A stretch of DNA of 64,000 nt. It comes from Tetracladium setigerum (taxonomy: Eukaryota > Ascomycota > Leotiomycetes > Helotiales). A program made the translations under genes and the position numbers. Positions 24,536 to 36,576 of the stretch are shown one piece after another. Position 1 is the stretch's first letter. Every line of letters starts with the position of its first letter. The notes under the pieces are model-generated. The model had not been told where the DNA came from and did not search any database. It was given only the letters and a program-made list of their open reading frames with translations. The stretch spans positions 1,054,001 through 1,118,000 of the forward strand of contig PZJY01000003.1 of NCBI GenBank assembly GCA_031472005.1, given 5' to 3'.

Positions 24536-27252
24536 TTTGGCGGATGGTAATTTGTTGCTAGTCGTTCTTGAATTGGTTGAATCGTTGACAGAGGACTTGA
24601 TGCAGATGGGAAGACAAGTGTGAGGAGTGTTCAACGAAACTCAAGACTTTATACCCAGATTTCAATTCCCACTTAAGCCCATCTCAGGGTAAATTGTATC
24701 ATTCGTGAGAGGCACTCGTGAGGCGAATAGACATCCAAACAATCTTCTTTCGGAAGGTAAGTCATGATAGAGCTGCTTGATTCGATTCGTTGCACTTGGA
24801 CGGTTCAATCAGCGATTTATAATCATCATCATCAACTTGCTGTGTCTGTCTGGGCATGGCGTAGTCAAATGATTTTTTACTTTTCCCCACGCAAGCCGTT
24901 GTTGTGATCACATTGGAATAACGATGTCCATTCCCAGAAAGAAATTTAGTGTTTCAACGACAAGTATCAATGGGTGCGGAGACCGAGAAGGGCAGGTGTC
25001 ACTCACTCTCTGGGCAAGCGCCGATCTTAAAGTTCATGTATGTATGTTGAAGCGCGTTGCGACATCGTCACGATGGCGAGAAAATATGCAACTGTGATGT
25101 GCAACTGGTGGTTTCGGGGAAGTAATTGGTACTTGGCTTTGCCACGATGTTGTTACTGCCAAGTTGGAGGTGCTTCGAGAGAGACCGTCGATCGCAGAGA
25201 GTCTGGGTTGTAACCATTTTGGGAAACGAGAGGCGGCAATCTCAAGAGTGGAATCCTGTCTAAATAATTAAAAGGCAGGATATCTTCGGCACAGAGGAGG
25301 GTTCTTAATGCAAGAGGATGAAAACGTCTCATATTATATGAAAATATAGGCACGGAGAGAGTCCTAATACAGGATGGTGAAATTGTCTCGGACTCTGTGA
25401 AGATATAGAGTGTTGAAGTGAAGAAAGGAATGGCAATACTGGGTAGACAGAATTCATGAGTTGTCGGCCAGTTGTGCTGAGTGTTTAGAATGACACCTTG
25501 ACATCATGGCTTGTCGTCAAAAACTAACAGCAGCCTACACAAAATCTGGGGGCGGTACGGATAGCGGGACATGGGAAAGACATGCAGGGCAGACATATGT
25601 ATGTAACTCCTTCAGCGGGATAGGGTCTGAGCAGAGTAACAATCTTCCGAGCATGCTAGCGCCACCTCCTTTGGAAAGTGGATCTCAAATGATCGCTTAC
25701 TTGAACATCCAGTCGTAAATTAACCCAAAGTCAATGCAGTTTTGAATGCAAAAATCACAATAAGCGAGGCAATTTTCGCAATATCAAACATATTTCGTAA
25801 TTGGAACATTTGAAAATTATTCAGAAAAGAAAGACACAGAAGAGGCATCTCTTTTCTGCTCAAAAGCTATATCATGGAAGAGAGGTGTCTCTTCAGAAAA
25901 GGAAGCTTTCCTTGAGTTGCTTGTCCAGGCGCTTGTCTCTGCATGCCAATTGAGCCAAGCACAACAGCAAGAAAGAAAGAACCGAGAGGTGCCGCCGACC
26001 TTCCCAAAACAGATTGCAAGAAATCAAAGCAAGATCATCGGAATATTTCCATACTAGTCCACTCTCGTAGGGAGTATTGGGGCACAGCAGGCGGGAACGT
26101 CGTTGTCGTTTCTTTGATATATAAATTCACGAAGTCGATTGACCTGAAATCCATGTACGCACGTAATTTTGATGCATTTTGGCTAGATTTGAGTCATTTG
26201 CATTATGTAGGATGTTATTTTGATAGGTGGGTTCGTTCAGAGACGATACTATCTCTGGCGGGTTTTGTTTTGATGGAGGTATCGAGGTTGAGAACGGGCT
26301 GATGTTGACATTACTTTCTTGCAGATGACGACTTTGACACATCACTTCGGACGTTCCTGCAGGAAATAGAGAGCCAGAAGAACTATCTTTAAATCTGTGC
26401 TCTGTCGTAAGATGACTTCTTTTTGGACATTGGCTCAAGAGTAGAATAGAACCCTTCTCTGGGGCGTCAGAAACTACCTGGAGGAGGTACAACGTAATTG
26501 CAGCAATGATTCCAAGTGAAATGCTAAGAAATGATTTGCTATTACTCTCTCTACATCACCAACTAAACCTGCCGCCACAGTAACGAAGCCAAGTTTCGAT
26601 CTTCAGTCGGGCATTGCTTCAATACGCCTGTCGACCGGTATGTGTGACGGCATGGCGTCGTTCGGGCCGTGCCACATGGATGCATTCCCTTCCCACTTGA
26701 GATAAGAGGTGTACTCCACTCTTGCCTCCGCGATGATCGAGGTAGGTATCCATTCAGCTTCCGGCTTCAGCGTAACAATGCATAAGACGAGACGAGACGA
26801 GATGTGTGAGGTGCAATACGTCCTTCCTTCTTTGGACTGATAGTTGACGAAGTAAGTGAAAATGAGGGGTTGGAGTCTTGGGATCGTGAGAGGCACAGTT
26901 GCATGTAGTGGAGACAAATAATGGCCAGTAGGGTTGGAGTTAATCCGCATCTTGACCTTTGAGCATAGGTTGTGGATTTTCCAAGTTCAAATTTAACAAT
27001 TCATGAGTTCCTTCCTACTTGAGATGAGAGATGATATGCATGAATGAGGTGACGTGACGGGGGTTAGATGACCTCCAGCTCTCCAAACATATGTGACATA
27101 GTTCTTGGTATTATGTCTACAGGATCTGTAGACGAAAGGCAAAACCTACGGATACTTTGGGATGCGTGAGACACTTTTTCTCTGCCAGTTCTCATAACAA
27201 GAATATTGAATATCATTTCTTTCGCTCAACAACCAGAACTTCGCTTCAAACA
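24536..27252. promoter_or_regulatory. 2.7 kb divergent intergenic region between the peptide precursor and UstYa genes
   Basis: The two genes are transcribed away from each other, so this spacer holds both promoters. No convincing third gene was found in it. It contains a degenerate tandem duplication at 25297-25410. A plus-strand frame at 25943-26302 and a minus-strand frame at 26603-26950 match nothing I recognise. Confidence 0.5.
25297..25410. repeat. Degenerate tandem duplication, two copies of about 57 bp
   Basis: Copy 1 (25297-25353) and copy 2 (25355-25410) share the order GAG-G/AGTYCTAATRCA, GGATG, GAAA, GTCTC and a GAAAATATAG / GAAGATATAG end. Similarity is partial. It lies between the precursor and UstYa genes. 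Confidence 0.45.
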
Positions 27253-28241
27253 ATGCCAGACAGTCACAGCAGCGATGAGCCATTGATCGAGAAAGAAGGA
27301 GACGAAGCGGAATGGCACTCGTCAAATCCAAAACGTACACCACGATCGTGGCATTGGATTCTTTTCGCCATCTTTCAACTCACCACGCTATGCTTAGTTC
27401 CCACGGCGTACTTCCTCGGCCGACACTTAGAAGCCAGACTCTACCCTAAACTTCCTACACATCGTAAGTCATTGCTTTAAGGGAGGATGACAATAAGCTC
27501 CTAAATCTAGACAATGAAGAATGAGCACTAAATATAAATCCAGCTGCATCCCAAAAAGGTGATAAGCGAATCCTCAAAAAGCTCGACGACGAATTCTTCC
27601 TTGACGACCCCACAAACAAAAAATACAAAGGTCTCCCAAGACCTGAGCTCGACGATGCCTGGGACGCGCTATATGAGCACATGAATATCCGCATCTCCCC
27701 AGCCGAAGCCAAGAAATCAAATTTCTCATCCGTAGAAATGTTTGATGACACAGGCGACTTGTATGGAATGCCAACTGTATTTCACAGTTTACACTGCTTG
27801 AAGACAATACGACAGGTGCAATTCCCAGAGAGCTACCCAGAAAGCTGGGAGATGTATAAGCCCCCTCATAAAGGTGGAATAAGTGATCATTTAGATCATT
27901 GCATTGATAAGTATGTCTTTTTGAAATCGTTGAAAAGATGATGGCGAAGAAGTTGCTGATACGCATCGAACTAGCCTTCGTCAAGCGATAATGTGTCAAG
28001 GCGACTTGTCTCTGTATCATTATAAATGGGTTCCGAAGAGAGCGAAGCCGATGCCACTAGCAAGTCAAGATCATATCTGTATTGATTGGGAAAACATGAT
28101 GGATTGGGCTCGAGCACGTAGTTTTGATATAAATGACAGGTTGTTGAAGGCACCAGATGCAGGTAAGTTGTCTGCTTAATCTTATATTGGTCGATGTAAG
28201 CTTATGCGGACTTAGACGTACCTTGGGATCCGAACACATAA
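27253..28241 (+). CDS. UstYa-family (DUF3328) oxidase, RiPP tailoring enzyme
   Basis: Exons 27253-27463, 27544-27910, 27975-28162 and 28216-28241 encode 263 residues, the usual family length. An N-terminal cytosolic stretch is followed by one membrane segment (about residues 37-58, WILFAIFQLTTLCLVPTAYF). The luminal domain carries the two defining motifs, HSLHC and HLDHC, followed by LRQAIMCQGD. Known family members (UstYa/UstYb, PhomY types, GigB, VicY) carry out oxidative cyclisation of ribosomally made peptides or related modifications, with the HxxHC motifs implicated in metal binding. The only peptide precursor nearby is the divergent Kex2-repeat gene, so its Tyr and Trp are the obvious candidate substrates. 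That pairing is inferred from position. The last exon, encoding DVPWDPNT, is only 26 bases. Confidence 0.92.
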
Positions 28242-28832
28242 AATAATATAGAGAAGAAGAAGCAGTCAAAAGCATTAAATGGGCTATATGAAACAAATCA
28301 TGACATTCAAAGATACGAAACAATGCAAGAAGCATGCAACAAGAGCCAGAAGACACAATTTTGAAGCGGGAGGTCATTTGGCCTCGGTACATACCAGAAA
28401 TCTGCGGCCAGGGTCTTTGCAATCGCAAGTCTTGACCAGGTTAAATTCATCGTGGATTTCTGGGAACGCAGAACTTGAGATAGGAGGGTCCGGAAATCAC
28501 CAGTCCCGGATTCACCTTCTCTCCCCTTTCTCATGTAAGACAATCGTTCCAAAACCAAAAATTAATAAACAGCCGCCACAAAAAAATGATCACTAGATCT
28601 AGAAAGCAACACAGAAATTTCATGCTCTGAAGCCTACAATCGTATACAATGCCTGAACTCCGGCCAATGCAATGTGTATCGTATGATCACTTCTTTCGCC
28701 TCCCAGCTCGACGTATTCTCGACGTAAGCCTTTGTCCGTACTCATATTACTATATCCATGACCTCTCCACCATGTGCCGCAGCAAACTCCTTTACCCAAG
28801 CGTGGTGATACAAGCTGGTTCCGTATTCGCTC
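28242..28832. other. Intergenic between convergent UstYa and ARL1 genes
   Basis: No gene recognised. The open frames here have no family features. Both 3' UTRs should lie within it. Confidence 0.5.
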
Positions 28833-29592
28833 TTATGACTGTTCTTGCTGTACCGTTGTCTACGCCGATATTAGCCAATGCTTCCAAGATTCCTCGGAAT
28901 TACCTACCGAAAGCCAGTCCATCCCTTCATCCACACCTCTTCCGTCGACCGCACTACAAGCGACAATACTCCAGTTGCGATCCCTTAACTCTCCTAACCT
29001 CAGCGCCTCACTAATCTCTCCTGCACCCTTTGCGCCTGGTTGATCTTGTTTGTTGGCAAACACTAATAGTGCCGCATCCTTTAATTCATCTTCGTTCAAC
29101 ATGGCAGCCAGCTCCTCGGAAGCTGTTCCCAGTCGGTCGATATCCGTAGAGTCGATAACGAAGATTACGGCCGCAGTATTGGCATAGTAGCATCGCCAGT
29201 ATGGTCGTATCGAAGTTTGGCCACCGAGATCCTGGACGAAAAGTCAGGACCGACAAGAGGCGGAGGGGCAAAAAGGGGACCTACCCAAACGTTGAAATTT
29301 ATGTTCTTGTATGTGACCGACTCGACGTTAAATCCTATCGTTGGAATTGTGGTAACCACCTCTCCAATCTGGACAACCTGTCAGCTAGTATCTTCTCCTT
29401 GGAGGTAGAGACGTACCTTCAATCTGTAGAGTAAAGTTGTCTTTCCAGCATTATCCTGTGAGCCTTCTATCAGCAAGATCCTTCAAACCTCCAGCTTCTA
29501 GCATATTTCATGCATACCAGTCCGAGAATCAATATCCGAGTCTCCTTCTTCGCAAATAACATCCCCGATAACCACGACATGCTTTGACCCAT
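28833..29592 (-). CDS. ARL1: ADP-ribosylation factor-like GTPase Arl1
   Basis: Minus-strand exons 29592-29518, 29455-29417, 29368-29285, 29231-28908 and 28847-28833 encode about 178 residues. MGQSMSWLSG gives the N-myristoylation Gly2. The nucleotide motifs are GLDNAGKTT (P-loop, about 24-32), DLGGQ (67-71) and NKQD (126-129). PTIGFNVE and SIRPYWRCYYANT match Arl1 rather than Arf1. Arl1 recruits golgins and exchange factors at the trans-Golgi. The final 15-base exon, encoding QEQS, is my best splice choice (GT donor 28907, acceptor CAG 28848). Without that splice, translation would read through to a stop 45 bases downstream. The gene is divergent from RPL39. Confidence 0.93.
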
Positions 29593-30001
29593 CTTGCACA
29601 ACTGTCTCGTCCTCTATCGGTCTGGTTTTGGTTTAGGCCACTCGACTTCTGTCTTTGATCTCTCGTGATATTCTGCAGTAACTGGCTCGATGCTCGTGGT
29701 TCCGATGGATTAATTTAGTGAAATATTCAGGTTGCTCGTGTGATGTAGAATTCGCCTCAAGTGTGTTTGAAGGTTGAACACTGGTTTACTTACACGGAGG
29801 AAGCCCGCCAAGCCTGGTGCTTCTACCTCCGTACGCTTCGCCCAATGCGGTAAGGCGCTGACAAAAGATCCGGAAGGAAGCGCCAAGAGAAACAGCGCTA
29901 CGAGTCTAAGCGAAGGCACACAGGAGAAATCGACTTTACGAATTTCTACCGTCCAAGACGACATCTCGACCAAAAAACTTGACACCACGACAACCGTCAC
30001 G
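29593..30001. promoter_or_regulatory. Bidirectional promoter region, ARL1 and RPL39
   Basis: Only 409 bases separate the two start codons. Frames running through this stretch are not protein-like. Confidence 0.5.
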
Positions 30002-30437
30002 ATGCCGGTACGTTTTCCCTCGATCGATCCCCCGTTCATAAAGAGAAGGATGGTTCAAGACCTGCGAGATCGATTGGGCCCTCGAAGGGCGGGCGCGGAC
30101 AGAGGAGCAGGATGAAGAGGCAATTTTGGAAGAAATGGACCAAACTGACATTGTGTCGAACTACAGAGCCACAAGTCTTTCCGTACAAAGGTCAAGCTTG
30201 CGCGTGCGCAAAAGCAAAACAGACCAATTCCTCAATGGATCCGATTGAGAACCGGTAACACCATCCGGTATGCAAACCTTCCAGTCCACACACGACCCCT
30301 CCACGAAGGATGACTTCATCTTGGACACCCGACGCAGCGTAGATACATGGCAGATGAAGACGGAGAGCTAACAGTAGTTTCCAAACAGATACAACGCAAA
30401 GAGGAGGCATTGGCGTAAGACCCGTATCGGTATCTAG
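30002..30437 (+). CDS. RPL39: 60S ribosomal protein eL39 (L39)
   Basis: Three exons (30002-30007, 30167-30267, 30389-30437) give exactly 51 residues, the universal length of this protein. The coding part of exon 1 is six bases, ATGCCG, joined to AGCCACAAG. Then follow SFRTKVKLARAQKQNRPIPQ, WIRLRTGNTIRYNAKRRHW and RKTRIGI. The segments match eL39 of other eukaryotes almost residue for residue. It lines the peptide exit tunnel of the large subunit. The introns (159 and 121 bp) are long compared with the protein, as often seen in fungal ribosomal protein genes. Confidence 0.97.
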
Positions 30438-32687
30438 ACGACTCGCCCTCTACGAACACTCCTCATATCTCTGCACCTCCGTTATCTCCACGCACATCTC
30501 AAGAACTGCGCACTACGCCTCGCGATGGACAACTCAACAATCATGGTGGACTTTGCAGGATGAGGGAAGGTTATGGATGGGTTTTTTTCGTTTGGAACTG
30601 ATGAGCATGATATCTCGGTTGGGGAAACATCTGGCGTCTGAATCTTTACTTGGACTGGGATGCATCTGGCTGTAGCACAATGAATCAATGATGAGGTTGT
30701 TGCTTCTCCAAAAGAAACATTCGTCCAGTTCTCCCGAAAATGATTATATGTGGAATTGCGTGAGCGACGACCGTGAACCAATGGAAGGGATTTCAGGTCC
30801 AGTATCGACGGAACATGGCGAGGAGCTTCCTGGATCACCAGATCGTTCGTGCCTCTCTATTCGTCGGGACAATTATCAAGCTACTCTCTCATTCCAACTC
30901 CAGATCCTTGGACCAGCGAATTGAGGGAGAGACCAGGAAGAGGTAGGGAGACATTTACAAATTCAGCTAACACTACAAGCTAGGTAATTTTCCAACCCAC
31001 TACAGTATATTCAGCGTTTTAAAGATCAGATGCACCACACACATAACCAATTCTCTCAACCTCCCATTCCACTACTTCACTCCATATATAGTACCTAGGT
31101 AAAACATGAAATTGGCAAACCCGCAAAGCAAAAAGCCCCATATACACCACCTACCAACCTGCCCATTCAACAACAACAACATCGCTCTGACAACCCAACT
31201 AACAAGCCCGCTTCAAAATTCGTTTGCATTCGCCAAGCTAGAAAAACAATCCAAGAGATCAATCATACCATACGATCATAAGCCAAGCAAAACAAACACG
31301 AGCGGCTCCAATATCCATCTCCATCCACCGAAAGCTCAAGAGACTGCTCCTCATCCCTCCATAATTCCGTAGAAAAATGGACTGCCTCTTTAATTTCAGA
31401 ACCAGCCATCCATAGCTACATAGCTCCATACCCACCAACCAACCATTTGAGGTTTCAATGTAAATTCTCCTGGATTACGGTCATTCTCACTCTCTCACTC
31501 TCTCTCTTCCCTTTCAAAGAGCCCAAAAAACCAATTCAGACCCAATTCAATCCCTCCATCCCTTAAACCCCAACCCCCCCCCCAAGGGAAACCTATCTTT
31601 CTTTTCCTTTTGTTTTTCTTTGTAATAAGAGTGGGTGAGTGGCATTGCTTGATCGAACACATTCCTTTCTTGCTCTCTCCTTCTTTCTTTCTTTCCTTGT
31701 TGCTTCTTATGAAATTGTTCTTTCATTATTGCAGTAACAGACACACCGCAGAGATATCTGCTTTTTTCACACCATGAGCACTATACTAGAACTTCAAAAA
31801 ATTTAGTACCTAAAAGAGACAAACCACTGTACCAAATATTAAAGAAAGGAAGGAAGGAAGAAATAAAAGGAACGGGTAAGGGAGAGAAGGAATAAAGATC
31901 GAAATCAAATGTTGATAAAGAGAGCGAGCATTAGCTTCGTTCAATGAGATGTATGTGCGGGAATTTTCCAATTGGGAAATTTCAATCGTGCTCTCTCCAA
32001 CCACATACGTACATGTGATTTGAACTTCGCGAAGCTCTATTAATATTTGGATGCCTGGATTAGATAGAGGTACAGAGAGTATGACGGAAGGACATGGAAA
32101 CAACTCTGGTTGTTGCCAAGAAGAGCTGGATAAATGTAGGGTCGTCCGGAGTGACTCAGAAAGCAACGCGGCGGAAGAAGGCCCCAGTTAAGTTATTCAG
32201 GTACCTTGCTAAAAACAAAAACGCCAATTCATTTCAATATCAAATCTCAAATCAGGCGCGTCACACGGTAAGAAAACAAGGAGAATAGAATTTTATGTAA
32301 AGGTCGAATTTTTATTCCGCAATGTCTATGTAAACTTCCATGAGCATCAAGGCAGCAATGGCTAGCCCAAAATCTCTCAAACGTTTCGCAAGACCAAAGG
32401 ATCCAGTTCCATTGTTGCACTCCCGGAACTCCATGCCATAAAAATCGACTCAATGAGTCTCGTAACCTCGTAAGTAAAAGGACAAACGCGCTCCAACCGA
32501 TATCAGGGCAACCCGAATGGCGTAGTCCCTAGGGAGAAGCATAAAAACACCGTGAAATGCATAGGACAAAGAAAATGGCCGAAGGGAACCGAGAGTCGGA
32601 GAACCAGCAAGGGAACTTGCGAAAGGATCCCATAAGCCCCGGTGATTACCACTATTCAGACCAGATGTATGCAAGAAAGCGGGAAAT
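30438..32687. other. Intergenic, RPL39 to SKP1
   Basis: No gene seen over 2.25 kb. There are pyrimidine-rich tracts (31480-31700) and homopolymers (C run near 31574). The right end probably holds the SKP1 3' UTR, which is transcribed leftwards. Confidence 0.55.
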
Positions 32688-33419
32688 TTAACGATCCTCA
32701 GCCCACTCGTTCTCACGGCGGATTTGCTCCTCCTCTTCTGGGGTGAAGTCGTTGGTAATGTTGAAAGTCTTGCGGATCTCCTCAGGAGACTTGCCCTTGA
32801 TCATGTTGGCGACGGTCTTGCAACCAACATCGAGAAGGGGCTTGATGTCAAGGTAGTTGGAAGCCTAATAAAACATTAGCATTAAATTTCTCTGCAAGCA
32901 CATGCAACTGTTCCAGCCATCCCAGCGCCTCGATTGTTTCAAAAGGTATACGTACAAGAATGATCTCGAACAACATCTCCTGGTCGACTTGCATGAACTT
33001 TTGGTCCCACTCATCGATATCGGTAGTCTTCTTGCGAGAGTCGGCATCGTCATCAGCGGCGGTTGCGGGCTCTCCCTTGTGATGCTCGCACCACTCGATA
33101 ACCTTGCGGAGGACGGGTTCGTTAACCTGTGGGAGTGTGGGTTAGTGGCAGATCGATGTGCGGCGAATGGGGGGGGGAAGGGCGAGCTTACGTTGGGGAT
33201 GGGAACCTGAGCGGTCATAGCCTCCTCTCCGAGATCCTCCATCATGTTCTTGATGAGCATGGAGCGCTCAGCAACCTCACGAGCTATGGTACCAGATTAG
33301 ATCGAGGGCCTTTATGAGGGCGGAAGGGGGAAAGGTGGTGCGATCAATGGATGGCGGGGTCTCTTACAAACAGTGATTTGAGCACCGTCATTGCTGACCA
33401 GGGTAATGGCATCAGACAT
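32688..33419 (-). CDS. SKP1: SCF ubiquitin ligase adaptor Skp1
   Basis: Minus-strand exons 33419-33368, 33283-33192, 33126-32956 and 32864-32688 encode 163 residues. The N-terminal BTB/POZ-like fold includes MSDAITLVSNDGAQITV and AERSMLIKNMMEDLG. A charged loop (about 75-95) follows HHKGEP. The Skp1 dimerisation and F-box-binding helices include DQEMLFEIILASNYLDIKPL, then CKTVANMIKGKSPEEIR, and the ending NEWAEDR. All family landmarks are intact. It links Cullin-1 to F-box proteins in protein turnover and cell-cycle control. Confidence 0.96.
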
Positions 33420-34823
33420 GTTGAAAGTTGGGGGATTTGTTTGATTATAGAGGTTAATTGAGGATGTCGGGGATTAGAGTTGTTCGAGGATTTGTAGAGG
33501 TTGTCGGAGTGGAAAGAGGTCGGTCGTTGTGATTGATGATGTGGGGAAGAAGGAAATGGAAGTCGATGTTGTTGCAGCGCGGGCTCGCGATTAAGTAGGT
33601 CGGTGGGAAGTTGGAGTGCTCGGTTAGCCGCGACGCTAGTGGCGGCAGCCTAGAAGGGGAGCCTGAGCCTGGGAACAACAAAGGGAAAGCTGAGTCGGAG
33701 GCTACAGCAGCTTTGGTGAATAGATGAATGAATTTGAATTGAATGGCTGAGGACAGACGGAATGGTGAATACTGTGCAAGTCAAGGTCAAGGCGTCAAAG
33801 GTGATGTAGGCGTTGTTTGTTTTGTTATGTTTCCTTTATATTTCTACCTATCTCATCATCTTTCTTCCAACTTCTCTGTTCACATCGTTTTATTCTCTTT
33901 TCTTTCTCGGCGACCTCAAGATTGATACTGAGCCGGACGCACGCCGAACGCAGTCATTGCCCGCATCACCAACGGTGAACAAAGGCAAAAAGGAATCAAA
34001 GAGAGCTAGCTAGCACCAACCAAGCCGTCACTAGCTATGGCGCCGCCTAACTAATAGCTAGCTTGCTTCTTTTGTTATGCTGCAACTATTTGCAGGTTCA
34101 CAAGAAGTACTATGCCTAATTAATAGACATGTACTGTTCCTACCTATGTACCTACCTAGGTACCTGGGTACCTTGGGTGCTCACACGAAGGATGAGATCA
34201 GAATGAGCTCAGCAGTTATGAGTGAGACCAGAATTAGATCAGACTACTACGACTACTACGACCCGCTGAGCCCAAGGCTGAGCCTTGAACATCCTTGCGG
34301 GTGGGTCAGTGGCAGCCTTGTCTCTCGAAGAGCATGCATGCCATCGCAGAACATGCCGAGCAGGAAAAGCCGCCTTATCCTTCTTGCCCATGTGAAATAT
34401 GAAGATATACATCCATCTCTTTGTTTACTTTGGTCCCAATGCAAGAACACTCCCATCCCATGCAGACAAACACCATGAGACCGGTATCTTTCGCGCCTGG
34501 TGACAGGACAGTAGCAAAAGGAGTGAGTGGTGCTCAGGTCAGACCACCGTGTCAGATCCCTGCAGTAAAAACAAACGCGACACTGTGCCCAACGTCCACC
34601 AACAAATAATCGCTGGCCTTGTCTCACAAACACCACCGAACTCTGTCCAGCCTCTTGCCCTCCTCCTCCTCATTCTCCCCACCACCGGCATCTCTCCCAC
34701 CGACTTCACCTTCACAAATGCCCTTGACATCACTCAACTCGCTTCTGCGACGACAACAACACCGATGCCCACGTCAAATTCCATAGATCGACCTGCTGCT
34801 GTTGCTACTGCACTTGCGACGCG
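33420..34823. other. Divergent intergenic region, SKP1 and SMP3
   Basis: No gene recognised. A TACCTATGTACCTACCTAGG tract with AGGTACCT palindromes lies at about 34141-34176, and GCTAGC repeats lie near 34004-34062. Both promoters fall here. Confidence 0.5.
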
Positions 34824-36576
34824 ATGTGGAGGCGCGCATATTTATTCTTGGTGCTGATCCGACTGTACTTTGCCCTGACACCAAGCTACCTCCATCCTGA
34901 TGAGAATTTCCAAGGGCCCGAAGTAATCGCAGGTATGTCGCATAACCGCAGAAGTCCCCTCGGCGAGCAGCGCGCAGCTCTCAAAGCTATTCTGGCCCGA
35001 TGAATCCCAAGCATCCTTCATCTGCTAATTCCTGGCACAGGTCAAATCTTTACTTACCCTGTTAAACTCACCTGGGAATTCACAGCCAACGATCCCATCC
35101 GAAGCGTCTTCCCACTATGGCCGGTCTATGGTTTGCCGATGCTTCTGTTGAAATGGGTGTGGATCGGGAATGGGCATGACGGAGACATACCACCCGTCGC
35201 TGTCTTTTATACCCTGCGCATTCTCATGTTTGTGTTGAGCTTTGTGCTGGAGGACTGGGCATTGCATGAGTTGGTTCAGTCACCACGACATCGTCGCGTT
35301 GCCGTTCTCCTGGTTGCATCAAGCTATGTCACTTGGACATATCAAACACACACCTTTTCCAACTCGATCGAAACACTGGGCGTTGCATGGAGTTTGGTAT
35401 TGATCCAAAGAATTGCGGATTCAAAGGTAGGAGACATACGGAATTTTGGCGGGAATCTTGCTCTAACTTTTTGCAGCAAAGCTCCTCTGCTTGGTCGGCA
35501 GCGATTCTCGCATTTGTTGTCGTTTTTAGCCTCTTTAACCGAATCACGTTTCCAGCTTTCCTGATTGTTCCAGGCATTCGGCTGATACCACTTTTTCTCA
35601 AGAGGTAACCAACTCCTCCTCCTTCTCCACCACTCTACTGACCACATAGACCTTGGGCACTATTCTGTGCGATTTTTACGGCTCTCCTGACCGCGTTCCT
35701 CGCGATCTACGCAGATACCGCTTTTTATACGGAAGAACAGGTCACCTGGTCTTACCTCTACAATCACCCAATCATCACTCCCTCAACAATCTTCGATACA
35801 ACCTCAAACCCGATAATCTCGCCACTCACGGTATCCATCCATGGTATCAACACGCCTTCGTTAATCTCCCCCAACTCATCGGCCCTGCCGCCCTCCTTTT
35901 CTTCCTTCGCCCACATCTTTCTCTTCGCTTGTACTCCGCCATGTCCGGCGTCTTCGTTCTTTCGATTTTTCAGCACCAAGAAGCGCGCTTTCTCCTTCCA
36001 ACGATACCCCTCTTCCTTTCATCTTTACAACTTCCCAAAAACCAAAAGCACTTGCGCATCTGGGCAGGTCTATGGATTGTTTTCAATGTCTTCTTTGGTT
36101 TGTTAATGGGCGTATATCATCAAGGCGGCGTCATACCAACTCAAGTCTTCCTCAGCAAGCAACCAGATGCCACTCGTGCCATTTGGTGGAAGACCTACAG
36201 CCCACCAATCTGGCTCTTGAATGGCAAGAATGAATTCCTCAAAACTCACGACATCATGGGAATGAAAGGGCCACTCATGATTCGCGAGATCAGCGCGTTA
36301 GCGACATGTCACAAGACCTTCCCCAACTCAACCGCCTACTTGGCTGAGAACGAAGGGACATACCTCGTTGCACCTCTCTCTGCCACTTTTCTTGATCCCT
36401 ATATCTTGAACACCAATTTATCATCCGGGCTTCATTTTCAGGAGGTGTGGCAATATAAACAGCATTTGAATCTTGATGATCTTGACTTTGGGGATGATGG
36501 GTTCATGCCGACTGTTAAGCGTGTGGTTGGGAGGAGGGGCCTGGGTGCATGGAGGGTTACGAAGGACTGCGGATGA
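34824..36576 (+). CDS. SMP3: GPI mannosyltransferase IV, Smp3/PIG-Z type (one apparent frameshift)
   Basis: Exons 34824-34932, 35041-35426, 35477-35604 and 35650-36576 give 516 residues after one missing base is added. The first membrane helix leads into LHPDENFQGPE (residues 23-33), whose acidic pair is the hallmark of GT22 dolichol-phosphate-mannose-using enzymes. Further hydrophobic helices follow, with FNRITFPAFL and HPWYQHAFVNLPQLIGPAAL, then HQEARFLLPTIPLF, a conserved GT22 luminal motif. Smp3 adds the fourth mannose to the GPI anchor precursor in the ER. The break is at the CCC run 35780-35782: SYLYNHPIIT(P) continues one frame over as LNNLRYNLKPDNLATHG. PIG-B and ALG12 belong to the same family, but length and motif favour Smp3. 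Confidence 0.88.

Noticed and set aside
26603..26950. Possible extra cluster gene between precursor and UstYa
   Set aside because: The frame has no HxxHC motif, signal peptide or known domain, so I do not call it.
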